Positions 53,240 to 64,000 of a DNA stretch of 64,000 bases are shown here, one piece after another (positions within the stretch are counted from its first letter, which is position 1; every line of letters starts with the position of its first letter). The notes under the pieces are model-generated. The model worked only from the letters and a program-made list of their open reading frames with translations. It was not told where the DNA came from and ran no database searches. Source of the stretch: Raffaelea ambrosiae (taxonomy: Eukaryota; Ascomycota; Sordariomycetes; Ophiostomatales; Ophiostomataceae); contig PCDI01000002.1 in assembly GCA_002778195.1 (NCBI GenBank), positions 2,989,234-3,053,233 of the forward strand. The letters run 5' to 3'. The translations under genes were made by a program, and so were the position numbers.

Positions 53240-53290
53240 ATTGTCCGCGCAATCTTCTTTCTAGCGGTATTGAAAAACAACAGCAACAGC

Positions 53291-53322
<32 letters not shown>

Positions 53323-54705
53323 CCAAATTCTTTTTTTTTTTCCCAACATTGTTCGATGCTCCTTTCTCTCGTTTGATTATGTCTTTTCTCCTGCCTTTAC
53401 TTGGGGGTTTTTGCTGGTTTTTTTTTTTCTTCTCTTTTTTTTCACCACCCACCGTACCCAACCAGCATGGTATGGGACCCTTTTCAGTGTCCCTCTAATA
53501 TGTGAATATTCTCGAGCATATAAGCAGCTGCGTTGCGAACTGCCATTTACTTTTGTCTATTTGCTTTTCTTTTCTTTTTCTTTTCTTTTTCTTTTCTTTT
53601 TCTTTTCTTTTCTTTTCCTATTTGTGTTTTATAACGAAGCAACGAAGAAGAGACGGGGTTTCATATGCCATTTCCAGCAAGGGGAAAGGAAGCAAAATAG
53701 GGACCAAAAGAGTCACCGGGAGGAGTTTTTCGAGCAAAACATTAAAAAGAAACTGGGAGTTTTTGCCATTTGCGTGTGGTTTTTTGTCCGTGTTGTTTCG
53801 CATTCCTCTTCATTGCTGTTCAAGAGTATCATCATGGTCTCATACACTGCCCATTCCCACCCAAAGCACACTATAGCTGTATAATAACCCCCCCAAGCCA
53901 AAAAAAAGAAAAAAAAAGTAACACACCAAAATACAGAGCGCCAAGAGATAGTGAGAGCAACTGTACACCGTACATCCGCATGCTTTTTTTTTGTTGAGAT
54001 GCAAGTACTAAGCGGGCGTCGGAACATCCCCGGGACCCGAAGCGTGGTCGTAAATACTCGTAGGTTAGTTGCCTGCCTTCGGCATTTGATTTTCACATCA
54101 CGTGCATGATCACGTGTATAGAAACAAAGCCGCCAGCAAGCGGCACCCGCAAAGCTGCCACCAAAAGACCCACCCAATTGCTAAGCAGCTATTTTTTCGG
54201 CATCTTCTCGAGGGTCCGCAAGAGAGGCAAAAGAAGGGACGAGAAGAGTTGCCCCAAACACGACCACACGATTCCGACATCCCCCCTTCTCCCCCCCTTC
54301 CCCCTCCCCCCTTCACAGCGACACGAAGGGCGGGCAGCCACCACTGAAGGACACGAAGACGACAAGAAGCATTGGTGTCCAGCAGGCGACGAGCTTCCAG
54401 GCGACGAGAATAGGAGTCACTTTTTTTCACCAGATCACGAGATTGAGCTTCGTTGGAGGGAGAGCTTTTCTTCGTCCTCCCCCCTCCTCTCTGACTCTGT
54501 TGGTCGACAATTCGTCCCATCCGGTCGTGGTTCTTGCGATAGAACGCGCAGAGACGGCCGTGTTGCCGTGCGTGTTGCCTTGTGTCGATCCGCCGCATCC
54601 GCCGTGCTTTTTTTTTTTTGAAGCCAAACAGCCCCTCATTCGATTCTTTGATTCCCCCCCCCCCCCCCCCAAACACTGTTAAATTATTTTCTCCAACTAC
54701 TCGTG
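53240..54705. other. Spacer with simple repeats
   Basis: Starts with a GGGCGA hexamer repeat (53297-53320) just after the transcription-factor stop, then long T/CT tracts including CTTTTCTTTT repeats (53560-53620). A pair of CACGTG cores lies at about 54098-54117 and a TACTCGTA at 54055. A C17 run ends 35 bp before the next start codon. No gene seen. Confidence 0.5.
54654..54670 (+). repeat. C17 tract in the leader of the m-AAA protease gene
   Basis: Seventeen consecutive C, 35 bp before the ATG at 54706, presumably in the 5' UTR. Similar C runs of 16 and 21 occur at 48930 and (minus strand) 13061. Confidence 0.9.
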
Positions 54706-57700
54706 ATGACGACCTCCACACACCTGGCCCTCCTCCGGAGAGGCGCCGCCGCGACGTGCCGGCAACAACAGCAGGCGTACTGCCGCATGCATGCCTGTCA
54801 GTTCTCGTCGTCTTCCTCGTCCTCTTCTTCAGTCAGCCGGCTGGCATCGGCCGCCGCCGCCGCCACGCCGGTCGCTGGCCGTCGTGCACTGCCGCTTGGG
54901 CGATGGACACCACGGACACCCGGCTCGATCACGGCTGCGGCTGCCACCAACCCGGCCCTGTCGTCGAAGCCGTTAATAGCCTTGTCGCGGCTGTCGATGG
55001 CGCGCACGGCCGCGCCGTCCATGCTGCGCTTCTACTCGACCGGTCCGACGCCGCCGCCACCAGAAAAGAAGAAGAGAAGGTCGTCCAAGGCAGCCGCCGG
55101 GGCCGATGAGAAGACGGAGGCTTCGTCCAAGGGCAAAGCAGACGAGGGGGAGGAGGATGCGACGAGCAACCCAGAGGCCATCAAGGAGGAGCCCATGCCG
55201 CCCGGGTGGGTGCGTCTCAACCAGGAGGAGATTGAAATTCTCAAGACGATTCTGGCCGTCGCACCGCCGTCGCGGCGCCAGGGCTTGCTGGAGATCATCG
55301 ACGTCGTGCGCCGCAACGGTGCGCCGCCGGAGCTGCGGGAGCTCATTGCCAAGAAGAGGGAGGGCACGCTGAGCCTGGCCGACGGCATGAAGGTGATCCG
55401 GGTGACCTTTAGCCTGGCCAAGCAGGTCACCGACAACGAGATGCGCGACCTGCTCAACGACGAGGCCAACAAGCAGAACAAGGACGGCAAGAACGACATG
55501 TTCAACCCCAACGAGACGCCGGACGACTTCTTCGGCCAGCTGCCGGGACGGAACAAGCAGCAGGAGCACGGCGCCAAGAAGGACGGCGAGGACAAGTTTG
55601 AGGACGGCAAGAAGGAGAACGGCGAGGGCGGCAAGAACAGCGGCAACAACAGCAGCAGCGGCAACAACAACAACAACCAGCCGCCCAAGGGCATCTTCGA
55701 AGGCAACGACTGGCTCGGCTGGGCGCTGTCCGCGGCCATCTTCTACCCGATCTACTCGATGCTGTTCCCCGGCGGCTCGACGACGGAGATCACGTGGCAG
55801 GAGCTGCGGCGCAACTTTTTGGACAAGGGCCTGGTGGAGAAGTTCAGCGTGTCGGGCAACCGCGTGCGCGTGGAGCTGAACCGCGAGGCCACGCGGGCGC
55901 TGTACCCCGACTCGACGGCGGGCAGCCCGTTCCAGCAGTACTACTTCTCGATCGGGTCGGTGGACGCGTTTGAGCGGCGCCTGGAGGAGGCCCAGGACGA
56001 GCTGCAGATCCCGCCGTCGGAGCGCATCCCGGTCAGCTACGTGACGGAGGGTGCGCTGGGCTCGCTGCTGATGGCCTTTGGGCCGACGCTGCTGTTTGTG
56101 GGGCTGCTGTACTGGATGACGCGGCGCGGCGCGGGCGGCGGCATGGGCGGCTCCAGCGGCATCTTCGGCTACGGCAAGAGCAAGGCCAAGCGCTTCAACC
56201 ACGAGACGGCGGTCAAGGTCAAGTTCTCGGACGTGGCCGGCATGGACGAGGCCAAGCTCGAGATCATGGAGTTTGTCAGCTTCCTCAAGCAGCCCGAGCG
56301 CTTCCAGCGCCTCGGCGCCAAGATCCCGCGCGGCGCCATCCTGGCCGGCCCGCCCGGCACCGGCAAGACCCTGCTGGCCAAGGCCACGGCCGGCGAGTCG
56401 GGCGTGCCCTTTTTCAGCGTCAGCGGCTCCGAGTTTGTCGAGATGTTTGTCGGCGTCGGCGCCTCGCGCGTGCGCGACCTGTTTGCCACGGCCCGCAAGA
56501 ACTCCCCCTGCATCATCTTCATCGACGAGATCGACGCCATTGGCCGCTCGCGCAGCGAGGGCCGCTTCAGCTCCGGCGGCAACGAGGAGCGCGAGACCAC
56601 GCTCAACCAGATCCTGACCGAGATGGACGGCTTCAACACCTCGGAGCAGATCGTCGTCCTGGCCGGCACCAACCGGCCCGACATTCTCGACAAGGCCCTC
56701 ATGCGGCCCGGCCGCTTCGACCGCCACATCAACATTGACCGTCCCACCATGAAGGGCCGCCAGGACATCTTCCGCGTGTATCTGGCCAAGATTGTCACCC
56801 GCGAAGACGTCGACTACCTGGTCGGCCGTCTGGCTGCGCTGACGCCCGGCTTTGCTGGTGCCGACATTGCCAATGCCGTCAACGAGGCCGCTCTTGTTGG
56901 TGAGTACCACTGGCCCTATGAATTTTTTGATTTTTGATTTTTGATTTTTGATATTTCATACTTCATCGCTTTCCATTGTTTTCCAAGGCGGATCTATACT
57001 AACTCTTTTCTCTCTCTCCCCCCTTCAGCCGCCCGTGCCAATGCCCAGACGGTCGAGATGAAGCACTTTGAGCAGGCCATTGAGCGTGTCGTCGGCGGTC
57101 TGGAGCGCAAGTCGCTGGTGCTCAACCCCAAGGAGAAGCGGACCGTGGCGTACCACGAGGCCGGCCACGCTATCTGCGGCTGGTACTTTGAGTATGCCGA
57201 CCCGCTGCTCAAGGTGTCCATCATCCCGCGCGGCCAGGGCGCGCTGGGCTACGCCCAGTACCTGCCCGTGGGCGATGCCTACCTGATGAACGTGCGCCAG
57301 CTGATGGACCGCATGGCCATGACGCTGGGCGGCCGCGTCTCGGAGGAGCTGCACTTTGACACCGTCACGACGGGCGCCAGCGACGACTTCAAAAAGGTGA
57401 CGCGCATGGCCACCACCATGGTCACCGAGTGGGGCATGTCCGAGAAGCTCGGCCCTCTGCACTTCCGGCAGGACGACCAGAACCAGTTCCAGAAGCCCTT
57501 TGCCGAGGCCACCGCCCAGACCATCGACGCCGAGGTCCGCCGCATCGTCGACGACGCCTACAAGCAGTGCCGTGATCTGCTGACGTCGCGCAAGACGGAG
57601 ATTGGCCTCGTGGCCGAGGAGCTGCTGCGCAAGGAGATGCTGACCCGCGACGACCTGGTGCGTCTGCTCGGCCCCCGGCCCTTCCCGGACCAGGACGAGT

Positions 57701-57828
57701 TCTCCAAGTACTTCAACAACGACGGCGGCCTGGCGGCCCGCAACCCGCCCCCCTTTGCGACCGAGAACACCGACGAGGAGGACATCAAGGGCGGTCCTGC
57801 CCCGGCTCTGTACAAGATCCGGAGGTAG
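54706..57828 (+). CDS. Mitochondrial m-AAA protease subunit (Yta12/Afg3 type, FtsH family)
   Basis: ATP-driven zinc metalloprotease of the inner mitochondrial membrane, active on the matrix side in protein quality control and maturation of mitoribosomal and imported proteins. Exon 1 is 54706-56899 and exon 2 57029-57828; the intron has a GTGAGT donor, TACTAAC branch and TTCAG acceptor, for 997 residues. The N-terminus is basic and acid-free. A charged region with Asn/Gly repeats (about 265-325) precedes two membrane helices (WLGWALSAAIFYPIYSMLF and LLMAFGPTLLFVGLLYWM) flanking the FtsH extracellular-type domain. The AAA domain has Walker A GPPGTGKT (548-555), Walker B IIFIDEID (to 610) and NRPDILDKALMRPGRFDRH. 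The protease domain has HEAGH at 774-778 with both His ligands and the catalytic Glu, then GQGALGYAQYLP. Yta12 and Afg3 are not separated here. Confidence 0.94.
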
Positions 57829-60800
57829 GAGAGGAGACGAAAAAAATAAATAAAGGGTCATACTTGGGGTGTGCGGCGTTCATTCACCTGATTTGTCTGA
57901 TGTCTTTGGAAAAGAAAAAAAAAAGAAATACTGAAGATAATTTTTTTTCTTGTTTTTATTTTACTTTATACTCATTATGGGGTTTCCACGGGGCATCCAT
58001 TCTTCTCTCTCACACACACTCTCTCTCTCTTCTCTTTCTATCTCTCCATTCTGCGCAAACCGATCTCCTTTTTCCCTCTCTTCTTTCTCTCCCCATCTGA
58101 ATCTTCTCTGCACATACAGCGTGTTCTCTCGCAAAGATGATACATTACGGCGTTTCTTCTTCTTTTTTTCTCCTCATTGAGGACAAAGCTAGATTACAGA
58201 AAAAACGAACGAAAAAAGGGGCATGCGGAGGACTGACAGGCGACTGAAAGAAAAAAAAAGGGAAGAGGAGGATATCTTATTTGAACACAACAAAAAAAAA
58301 GGAGGGGAAGAGGAATCAACGGGAAATTACTCAACTCAGTATCTGTTCTACGAAACTCACACGCAAAAACCGCTATTATAGACGATCGAGAGAAGAAAAA
58401 GGGGAAAAAAAAGGGTAGGGAGGAGAGGAGGGAATGACGGAAAGAGGAGCGATTTCCTTTCTCTCCTGCACTGGACGTTTTTGTAACGTTTCCTTTTGTT
58501 TTTGTTTTTTGTTTTGGTTTTTGGTCGGGGTTGTTTTTTCCTTTGTTCTCTAATGAACTGTACATATGTACCAAAGGCAAAGAAGACACTCCACGACAGC
58601 TGTTTTCTTTTTTTGGGAGGGGGGTTCTTCTCTGTACAATTGTTTATTTGTATCACAAGATGACTAGGAAGCAGTAAATAGGCAGGGAGACCTTTGAAAA
58701 AAAGTTGAAAAAAAAAAGAGAGCAGAAAGTGGAAAAAAAAAAGAAAAAAAAATTAAACCCATGCCGTAGATTGGTCTCTCGAGAAACCTGAAATCGCAAG
58801 ACCAGCCAAACTCTCCTAGCCAGAGCCCCTGGGATTTTGGCCAGCACGCATCAACACGCTTGCTTCGCCTGTGTCCTCCACGTCCCAGTCTTCCCCCTCA
58901 GTCTTTCCGTCGCGTTCTCGCCTTTTTTTTTCCTAAAAAAAAAGCTCTCTTTCACGCGTCGTGGACGCGCTTTCTCCAGCCTTCCTTCCCCCTTTCCCCG
59001 GGCCCCAAGAATAGCAGCCATTTGTTTATGACCCTCGAGCCTCACACCCCTTCCCTTCTTTTTGCCTTTGTCGACTCCTCTTTCTTAACCATCAAGCATA
59101 TAGGGGACGGGCAGACACGGAAGCAGAGAATGAGAGAGCGCTCCTCCTCCTCGCATGAACGGTCAATATACTTCCATTCCCAAACTCCCGCATCACCTGA
59201 AGCATCCGTTGGACCAATGGACTTGTCCCTGTTCCCCTTTCTCATATATTCTCTCACTGGTCACTACGGGGTATGGAACCTCGGGTGTCATCCGCGGAGA
59301 ACAGGGAACCGAAGATATCCGTGTTGGGTTCTGAGGTCCAACACACACAAAAAAAGGTGGCAGAAGAAGGGATGCAATATTATCATACTCTCGACCCAGC
59401 TTCGTGGACTATCCCGAACAGCACCAGACCCGCTGTGAGCATGAACCTTTTCATCCTTTTTTCTGTTCTTCTCTTCTCCCCTGCCACTTTTTTCTACTAG
59501 AACATCCCAATTGGTCCCCAAGACACAAAAAGGACCGTTTGGAATACAAAAGCCCATATCAAAAGACTAGCACTACTTGACAGAGGGCCTAGGGTTGTCA
59601 ACAGCGTTGACCCCGGTATGCCGTGCCTTGTCTGGACCGTTCCTGCCTCCACAACGCGGGTCGTGGCTCGACTGTGCATAGGAAAATACACCTTTTATAG
59701 CCACTCGTACGAAATCAACAGCACCATCCAGGCAGCTTCCATGCAGCAGTCTTCTGCAGAGGGCGGGTAGCAGCTACAGCCGTGTCTTCTCACGTCACTT
59801 CCTTTTTGCCGTCCTGGCTGACGGATCCCAAAAATGGAACTTGAAGATGCCGCTTCCTGATCTGGAAATCGGGGCCTGTACGATTTTGGAACGTTCCTGC
59901 AGGATAAGACTCAGTCCTTTCCATATTCTCCAGGGAAAGATGGGGCGGAAGGTGACCCGCGCCATCTGCTCGCTGTGGGATGAGTGGGAAAAAGCAAATG
60001 TAAAAGAACCAGACGATAGGACAGAAGCCATGGGAGACCGGTATGCAGATCTATTCCAGAATGAGAACGGAGCAGGTGTGCCAGCATGAGAACGAAGAAA
60101 CAAGAAGAGAAAAAAAAGCAAAAGGAAGGCTGATCTGCCACGGAAGGACAGGTGAAGAAAACGCTTGACAGTCGATTGGAATCGCTCGGTGCTCTACATC
60201 CAGACCATAAAAAATGAATAGCTTTTTTCTTCCCCTTCTGATCGAGAATCTGATCTGCTTCGAGACGAGACGACTAACTTGTCAGCTGCTCATCGTGAAG
60301 TATGGCAGGAATAAGCAGCAAATCCAGGTATCCTGCCAAGACTATCCAAACGCCCTATGCTATGAGGAGACACACGCGTCCTAAGGATAAGGCCGACTGA
60401 GCCCTCCGTTTTGCTTTGATCGGAAGCATACCTCTCTCGTCTTTACCCGGTGGTGTCTGACTAGGAGGACAATCCCAGTCCGGATGACCAAAACAGGAAC
60501 ATTATACCCACTTCATTCTTTGGCAGGCAGGCAGAGGTGGGTAAGCCAAGGATGGTTGCCATGGAACTTGAGGAGCCCCTCGTGGACTTCCGAGACTTCG
60601 GCCCTGCAAGTTTTACATGCCTCGGTCCTGCCACCCGATGGGGCTAGTTACATGCACGGAGGTCATACAGCGTCCTCCCCGCTGCATGAGAAGCAAGACA
60701 TCAGTTGTGATGCCTGAACAGATGTGGTCACCCGGACGAGGTTGTGGAGAGCGGGACAAAAGCAGACGCTTCACGAAGTGTGGGGGAAGGGAAGAAATGA

Positions 60801-63800
60801 AATGAACCACAGTGACAGAGACCGACCATTGGGCCATTGTCTCCAACGTAGCATGCGTAGAGGTGTGAAGCTTTTCAGGCAAGAACAACCACAGGTGCCA
60901 ACTAGCTCCCCTGTCTGTTCAACAAACACCACAAGGCTGTGCGTGCCTATCGTACAGCGTTGTTTTCTGGTCCACATTCTGGTCCATGCATTCCATGACA
61001 CGGATGTGCATGTCTGGACGGAGGGTAAGCTTGACGGGCGACAATGCAGCATGGGCGGGATCGAAATAATAAGCACACAACGAGAGCCAATCGAAATGAC
61101 GTCTCTCGGAAGAGTCAAAACTTCGTCTGGAGACAGGAGAGCCATCGAGACCCATCCTTCTGTATCTGGTCGAACGATCGTCTTTGATGTTCTTTCAACA
61201 CCGGTTTCAGACAGTGTCGAGGAGGAGGCCACTAGCCTGGCTTTGAAAGCATAACTCGCTTTCATGTACCCGGGGAAGGTCCTCCTAAGCTCCAGCAAGA
61301 GTGCCACTGGTTTTCGGTGTGTCGAGACGAGTTCCAAGTTCGGCATATTGCAACATCACAATCCACTGTCGTGCAGGACTACTGGGAAGTCCTCGGCTTT
61401 GGTGTCGGATAGACGAAGACAACAGTATTCTCTCCGTCGCGTGTTAGTCGCCGCTCTCATGGTGTAGCTGTGATATGCCACCATGCACATATACCGCGGC
61501 CAAAGACCTCACGTCGCTCTGTCCATCAAATGCCAGAAGTGAGTCCTTCCAAGAGATCCACTCGACCCAGCACGTACGTATCAGAGGATACACGCCACTT
61601 TCCCTGCCCCTGCCCCCGTTCACAGACACCCCTTGCCATCTTGGGGCTATGATGATAGCCCAGGCGTAGTATTGGTATGGCTGACTGGCTAATGCCGGGC
61701 GACAAGCTGGTTTTCTTTGCGGAGTATCAGGGCAATGCAGCTTATTCCTACAAAGACACCGGCGAGCACCACCACGGTCATGCAGTTAAAAACGGCTTGA
61801 TATTGAGTGCTGATGCGTATTGCTCTTGGTCGCATATTCGGCGGGCGTTATGAAGACATGGCGTGCAAAAAGCAAAGACAATATTGCAGGGGCACAACAA
61901 AGGAGACAACGAGGTGATGGTGGCCGTCTCCAATGCAATGTATGCCTGCTAATAAAGAAGCAATATATTTATCGGAGCTGGGTGCAACTGTCGAGCCAGG
62001 ATGGACGACGAAAGTGGACATGGGCGGTGGGTTCAGACTTTAGCCGGAGCGGTTCGTTTGGCTGTCAACTCGGCCCCGATATTGGTGTCTGTTGGCCCCG
62101 GCACACAACGCGGCATGCTGTAGCAGCTGTTGCCGAGCTGGTGGTGGACATGGGTACGGGCGTCTTTCCACCCCCAGTTCATCCCTCCTGCCCTCAACCA
62201 GACCTGAGAGAGATGCCATCAGCCTATGCTCATTCTGTTCCTGAGCCATATATTTGAAAACCGGGCGACTCACGTACAGCTTCGCTGTTCCAGGGAGAGC
62301 ACGGTTGGAAGCCCACCATTCCACCATGTGGAGCTATTGCGGCACACGCGCGAACCTTTGTAACATAACGGGTGGCGCTAATAGAGACCATCGCGGGCTG
62401 CCTTGGCAGTTTTCCATTCCAAGATGGCCGGTCTGGCACACTTCACGGCGCCATGCGAGAGAGCGGTCCGCAGTAGCAAAGAGATGAGGAAAAGGTGCCA
62501 AATGAGCGAAACAAGATCAAGGTTGCAGGATAGCAGAGCGGAGAAAATAGGCAGTCGAGTAATGCGTAGCTGGGAGCGCAAGCTTCGGGGGTTTTCGTCG
62601 TTGGAATATCCGTTCGCATAAAGCGGTGCAAGGAAAAATGCAAAGGGCGAATGCGAGTGGGCAAATCGGGTGCCCTCCCCCAGATCCTAGGGCTCATCCA
62701 AGGCGGAAACATGTCCAGAACCTCTTCCCTTGTCAAAGGATAAACTGGCTAGAATGCCCTGTCATTTGCGAGGACCAACTAGAAACACACCGACATGCGA
62801 TAGTTTCATGGGAGGGTGATTTTCAACTCATGCATAAGGCAGCGCACGCAGGCGATGCCGTCTGCGCGGCCACGATCTGAGCAACCGGCCAGAAGGTTGA
62901 AGATCCAAAATAGAATACAGAGGAGTTTTTCGGTATAGGTGTGGTTTTTTTTCTGTCTTTTGGTTCTGATTGCCCTGCCCGTCCGGATGGAGGCCAATTC
63001 ATATCTGCCGTTCATACCGTGCCTACCCCAGGCTCGACCTGCGAGAGTCGGGCAAAGGAGGGCTGTCAGTATTGATTGGCAGAGAGCTCTGCTGCCAATA
63101 TCACAAAGATTAGATAGAGAGCTTTCATCTGCATGTATGCACTCCTCAGTCACAGACACATGGTGCTGTTGGCGGCACCCATTTGGGACACAATCAAGAG
63201 TGTCCCATGATCCTGGAAAAGAGAAAATTGATGTCCCCTTCCCCCCAGATTCATGATGCCATGGACAATCGACGGCATTGAGTGCCTTTTTTTTTGTGGG
63301 ACGAATGAAAATGGCATCCCGCGCGATGCCCTTTTCTCTGCTGAATTGATTGCTGCGCCTCTTCACACCGGCCTCTCGTGTTTGCTCGAGGCGACCGGAT
63401 GAGCCTCATGTTCTCTTGGCAGCGTCATTGCTGTCACAGCTGTGGCAGCTGACTGGCAAAAAAGAAAGAAAGTAGAGGTTATAGGATAAGAGATATCCGT
63501 TTCTCGGGAGAAGGAGGCCGCTTGTTAAGATGCTAAACAATGCAAATGTGTGGTGTCTGGAAGCTGCTTTGTTGGTCTGCCCCGGAGAGACGAAGCGGCG
63601 AGCCGCATATTGAAACATCGAGACAATTCGTTCTTCGGTGTGCAATATGGTTTGTCCTTTTCTTTTCTTTCTCTTTTCCCCCTTCTCAGGATGTAAAACA
63701 AGGACTTTCGTGGCCAGACGGCATTCGTCTCAGGTCCGCCTTACGGCTTGCCGACCGCCCGGCCTGCTAGCGAGCGAGTGGATGGTCAGTTTGACGGCAT

Positions 63801-64000
63801 GGCATACTAGTCATCGAAAAGCGACGGCACAGGGGAAAAAGAAAGGAACACAAAAAAAAAAACCCAGAGAGAGAGACCTCAGAAGTAGAAGCAAGGCATA
63901 GGGCAAAATGTTTTGTTTACCGTGCGTATATGTGTGTTTTCCCATGTGTGTGATCTTGGCGCAACTGTTGGTTCATGGCCGCGTCATACCTGGCGGCTTC
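57829..64000. other. 6.2-kb terminal region without a supported gene
   Basis: The first 1 kb is T/CT-rich 3' flank. From 59 kb on, base composition is more even, but frames are short, start-poor and without motifs. Frames near 60724-61346 and 62806-63366 show no recognisable family or splice pattern. A short hydrophobic helix-like reading on the minus strand near 61689-61800 is discussed as a finding. At the right edge a minus-strand AG|GTATGA could be a donor of a gene lying outside the window. Confidence 0.4.

Noticed and set aside
54973..56910. 645-codon minus-strand frame inside the m-AAA protease gene
   Set aside because: Antisense shadow caused by GC-rich third positions.
60724..61346. 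Overlapping frames of 176 and 191 codons on opposite strands
   Set aside because: Neither shows a motif, a presequence or splice sites, and opposite-strand overlap suggests chance.
62939..63256. Small secreted-protein-like frame with a hydrophobic start
   Set aside because: The apparent start codon is GTG and the hydrophobicity comes from a T8 run.

Overview
The window looks like a gene-sparse stretch of a filamentous ascomycete nuclear genome (Pezizomycotina, probably a Sordariomycete; the class is inferred from protein resemblance, not tested). The evidence is short GT..AG introns with CTAAC/CTAAT-type branch points, long intergenic spacers with homopolymer and pyrimidine tracts, and fungal families such as Zn2Cys6, Spt21/Ams2, Alb1, Dfg5/Dcw1 and Rox3/Med19. 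I support 13 protein genes and two small nuclear/nucleolar RNA genes. Exon joins were worked out by eye from splice sites, branch points and reading-frame phase; every join below keeps frame. Two assembly gaps are present (24314-24364 and 44974-44988).

Layout: 1-3.3 kb holds two divergent mitochondrial ribosomal protein genes, mL38 (cut by the window edge) and uL4m, on one short shared promoter. 4.5-6.6 kb is a bZIP factor with Gln-rich coding minisatellites. 8.2-8.9 kb is the small replication protein A subunit Rfa3. 11.5-16.1 kb is a Spt21/Ams2-like GATA protein. 18.6-26.0 kb carries three minus-strand genes: 3-hydroxyisobutyryl-CoA hydrolase, dihydroxyacetone kinase and a GPI-anchored GH76 cell-wall enzyme. 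28.4-32.2 kb is a divergent pair: the 60S biogenesis factor Alb1 and a membrane-anchored ubiquitin protease. 32.7-34.0 kb contains the U3 snoRNA and U4 snRNA genes in tandem. 36.1-37.5 kb is Mediator subunit Med19. 42.8-44.9 kb is a single-pass Ser/Thr-rich membrane protein, 49.7-53.2 kb a Zn2Cys6 regulator, and 54.7-57.8 kb an m-AAA protease subunit. The last 6 kb shows no gene I can support.

Five of the thirteen proteins are predicted mitochondrial (mL38, uL4m, the CoA hydrolase, the m-AAA protease and probably the ubiquitin protease). The genes do not form a metabolic cluster. The most notable items are the U3-U4 pair, whose genes share an identical 14-bp element at a matching distance before a TATA box; two short words (TACTCGTA and TACATAGTA) strongly over-represented in the spacers; the divergent mitoribosomal promoter with two CACGTG sites; an MCB box before RFA3; and a very long-looped GATA finger interrupted by an intron. 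I found no CRISPR array, no recognisable transposon, no secondary-metabolite cluster and no tRNA.
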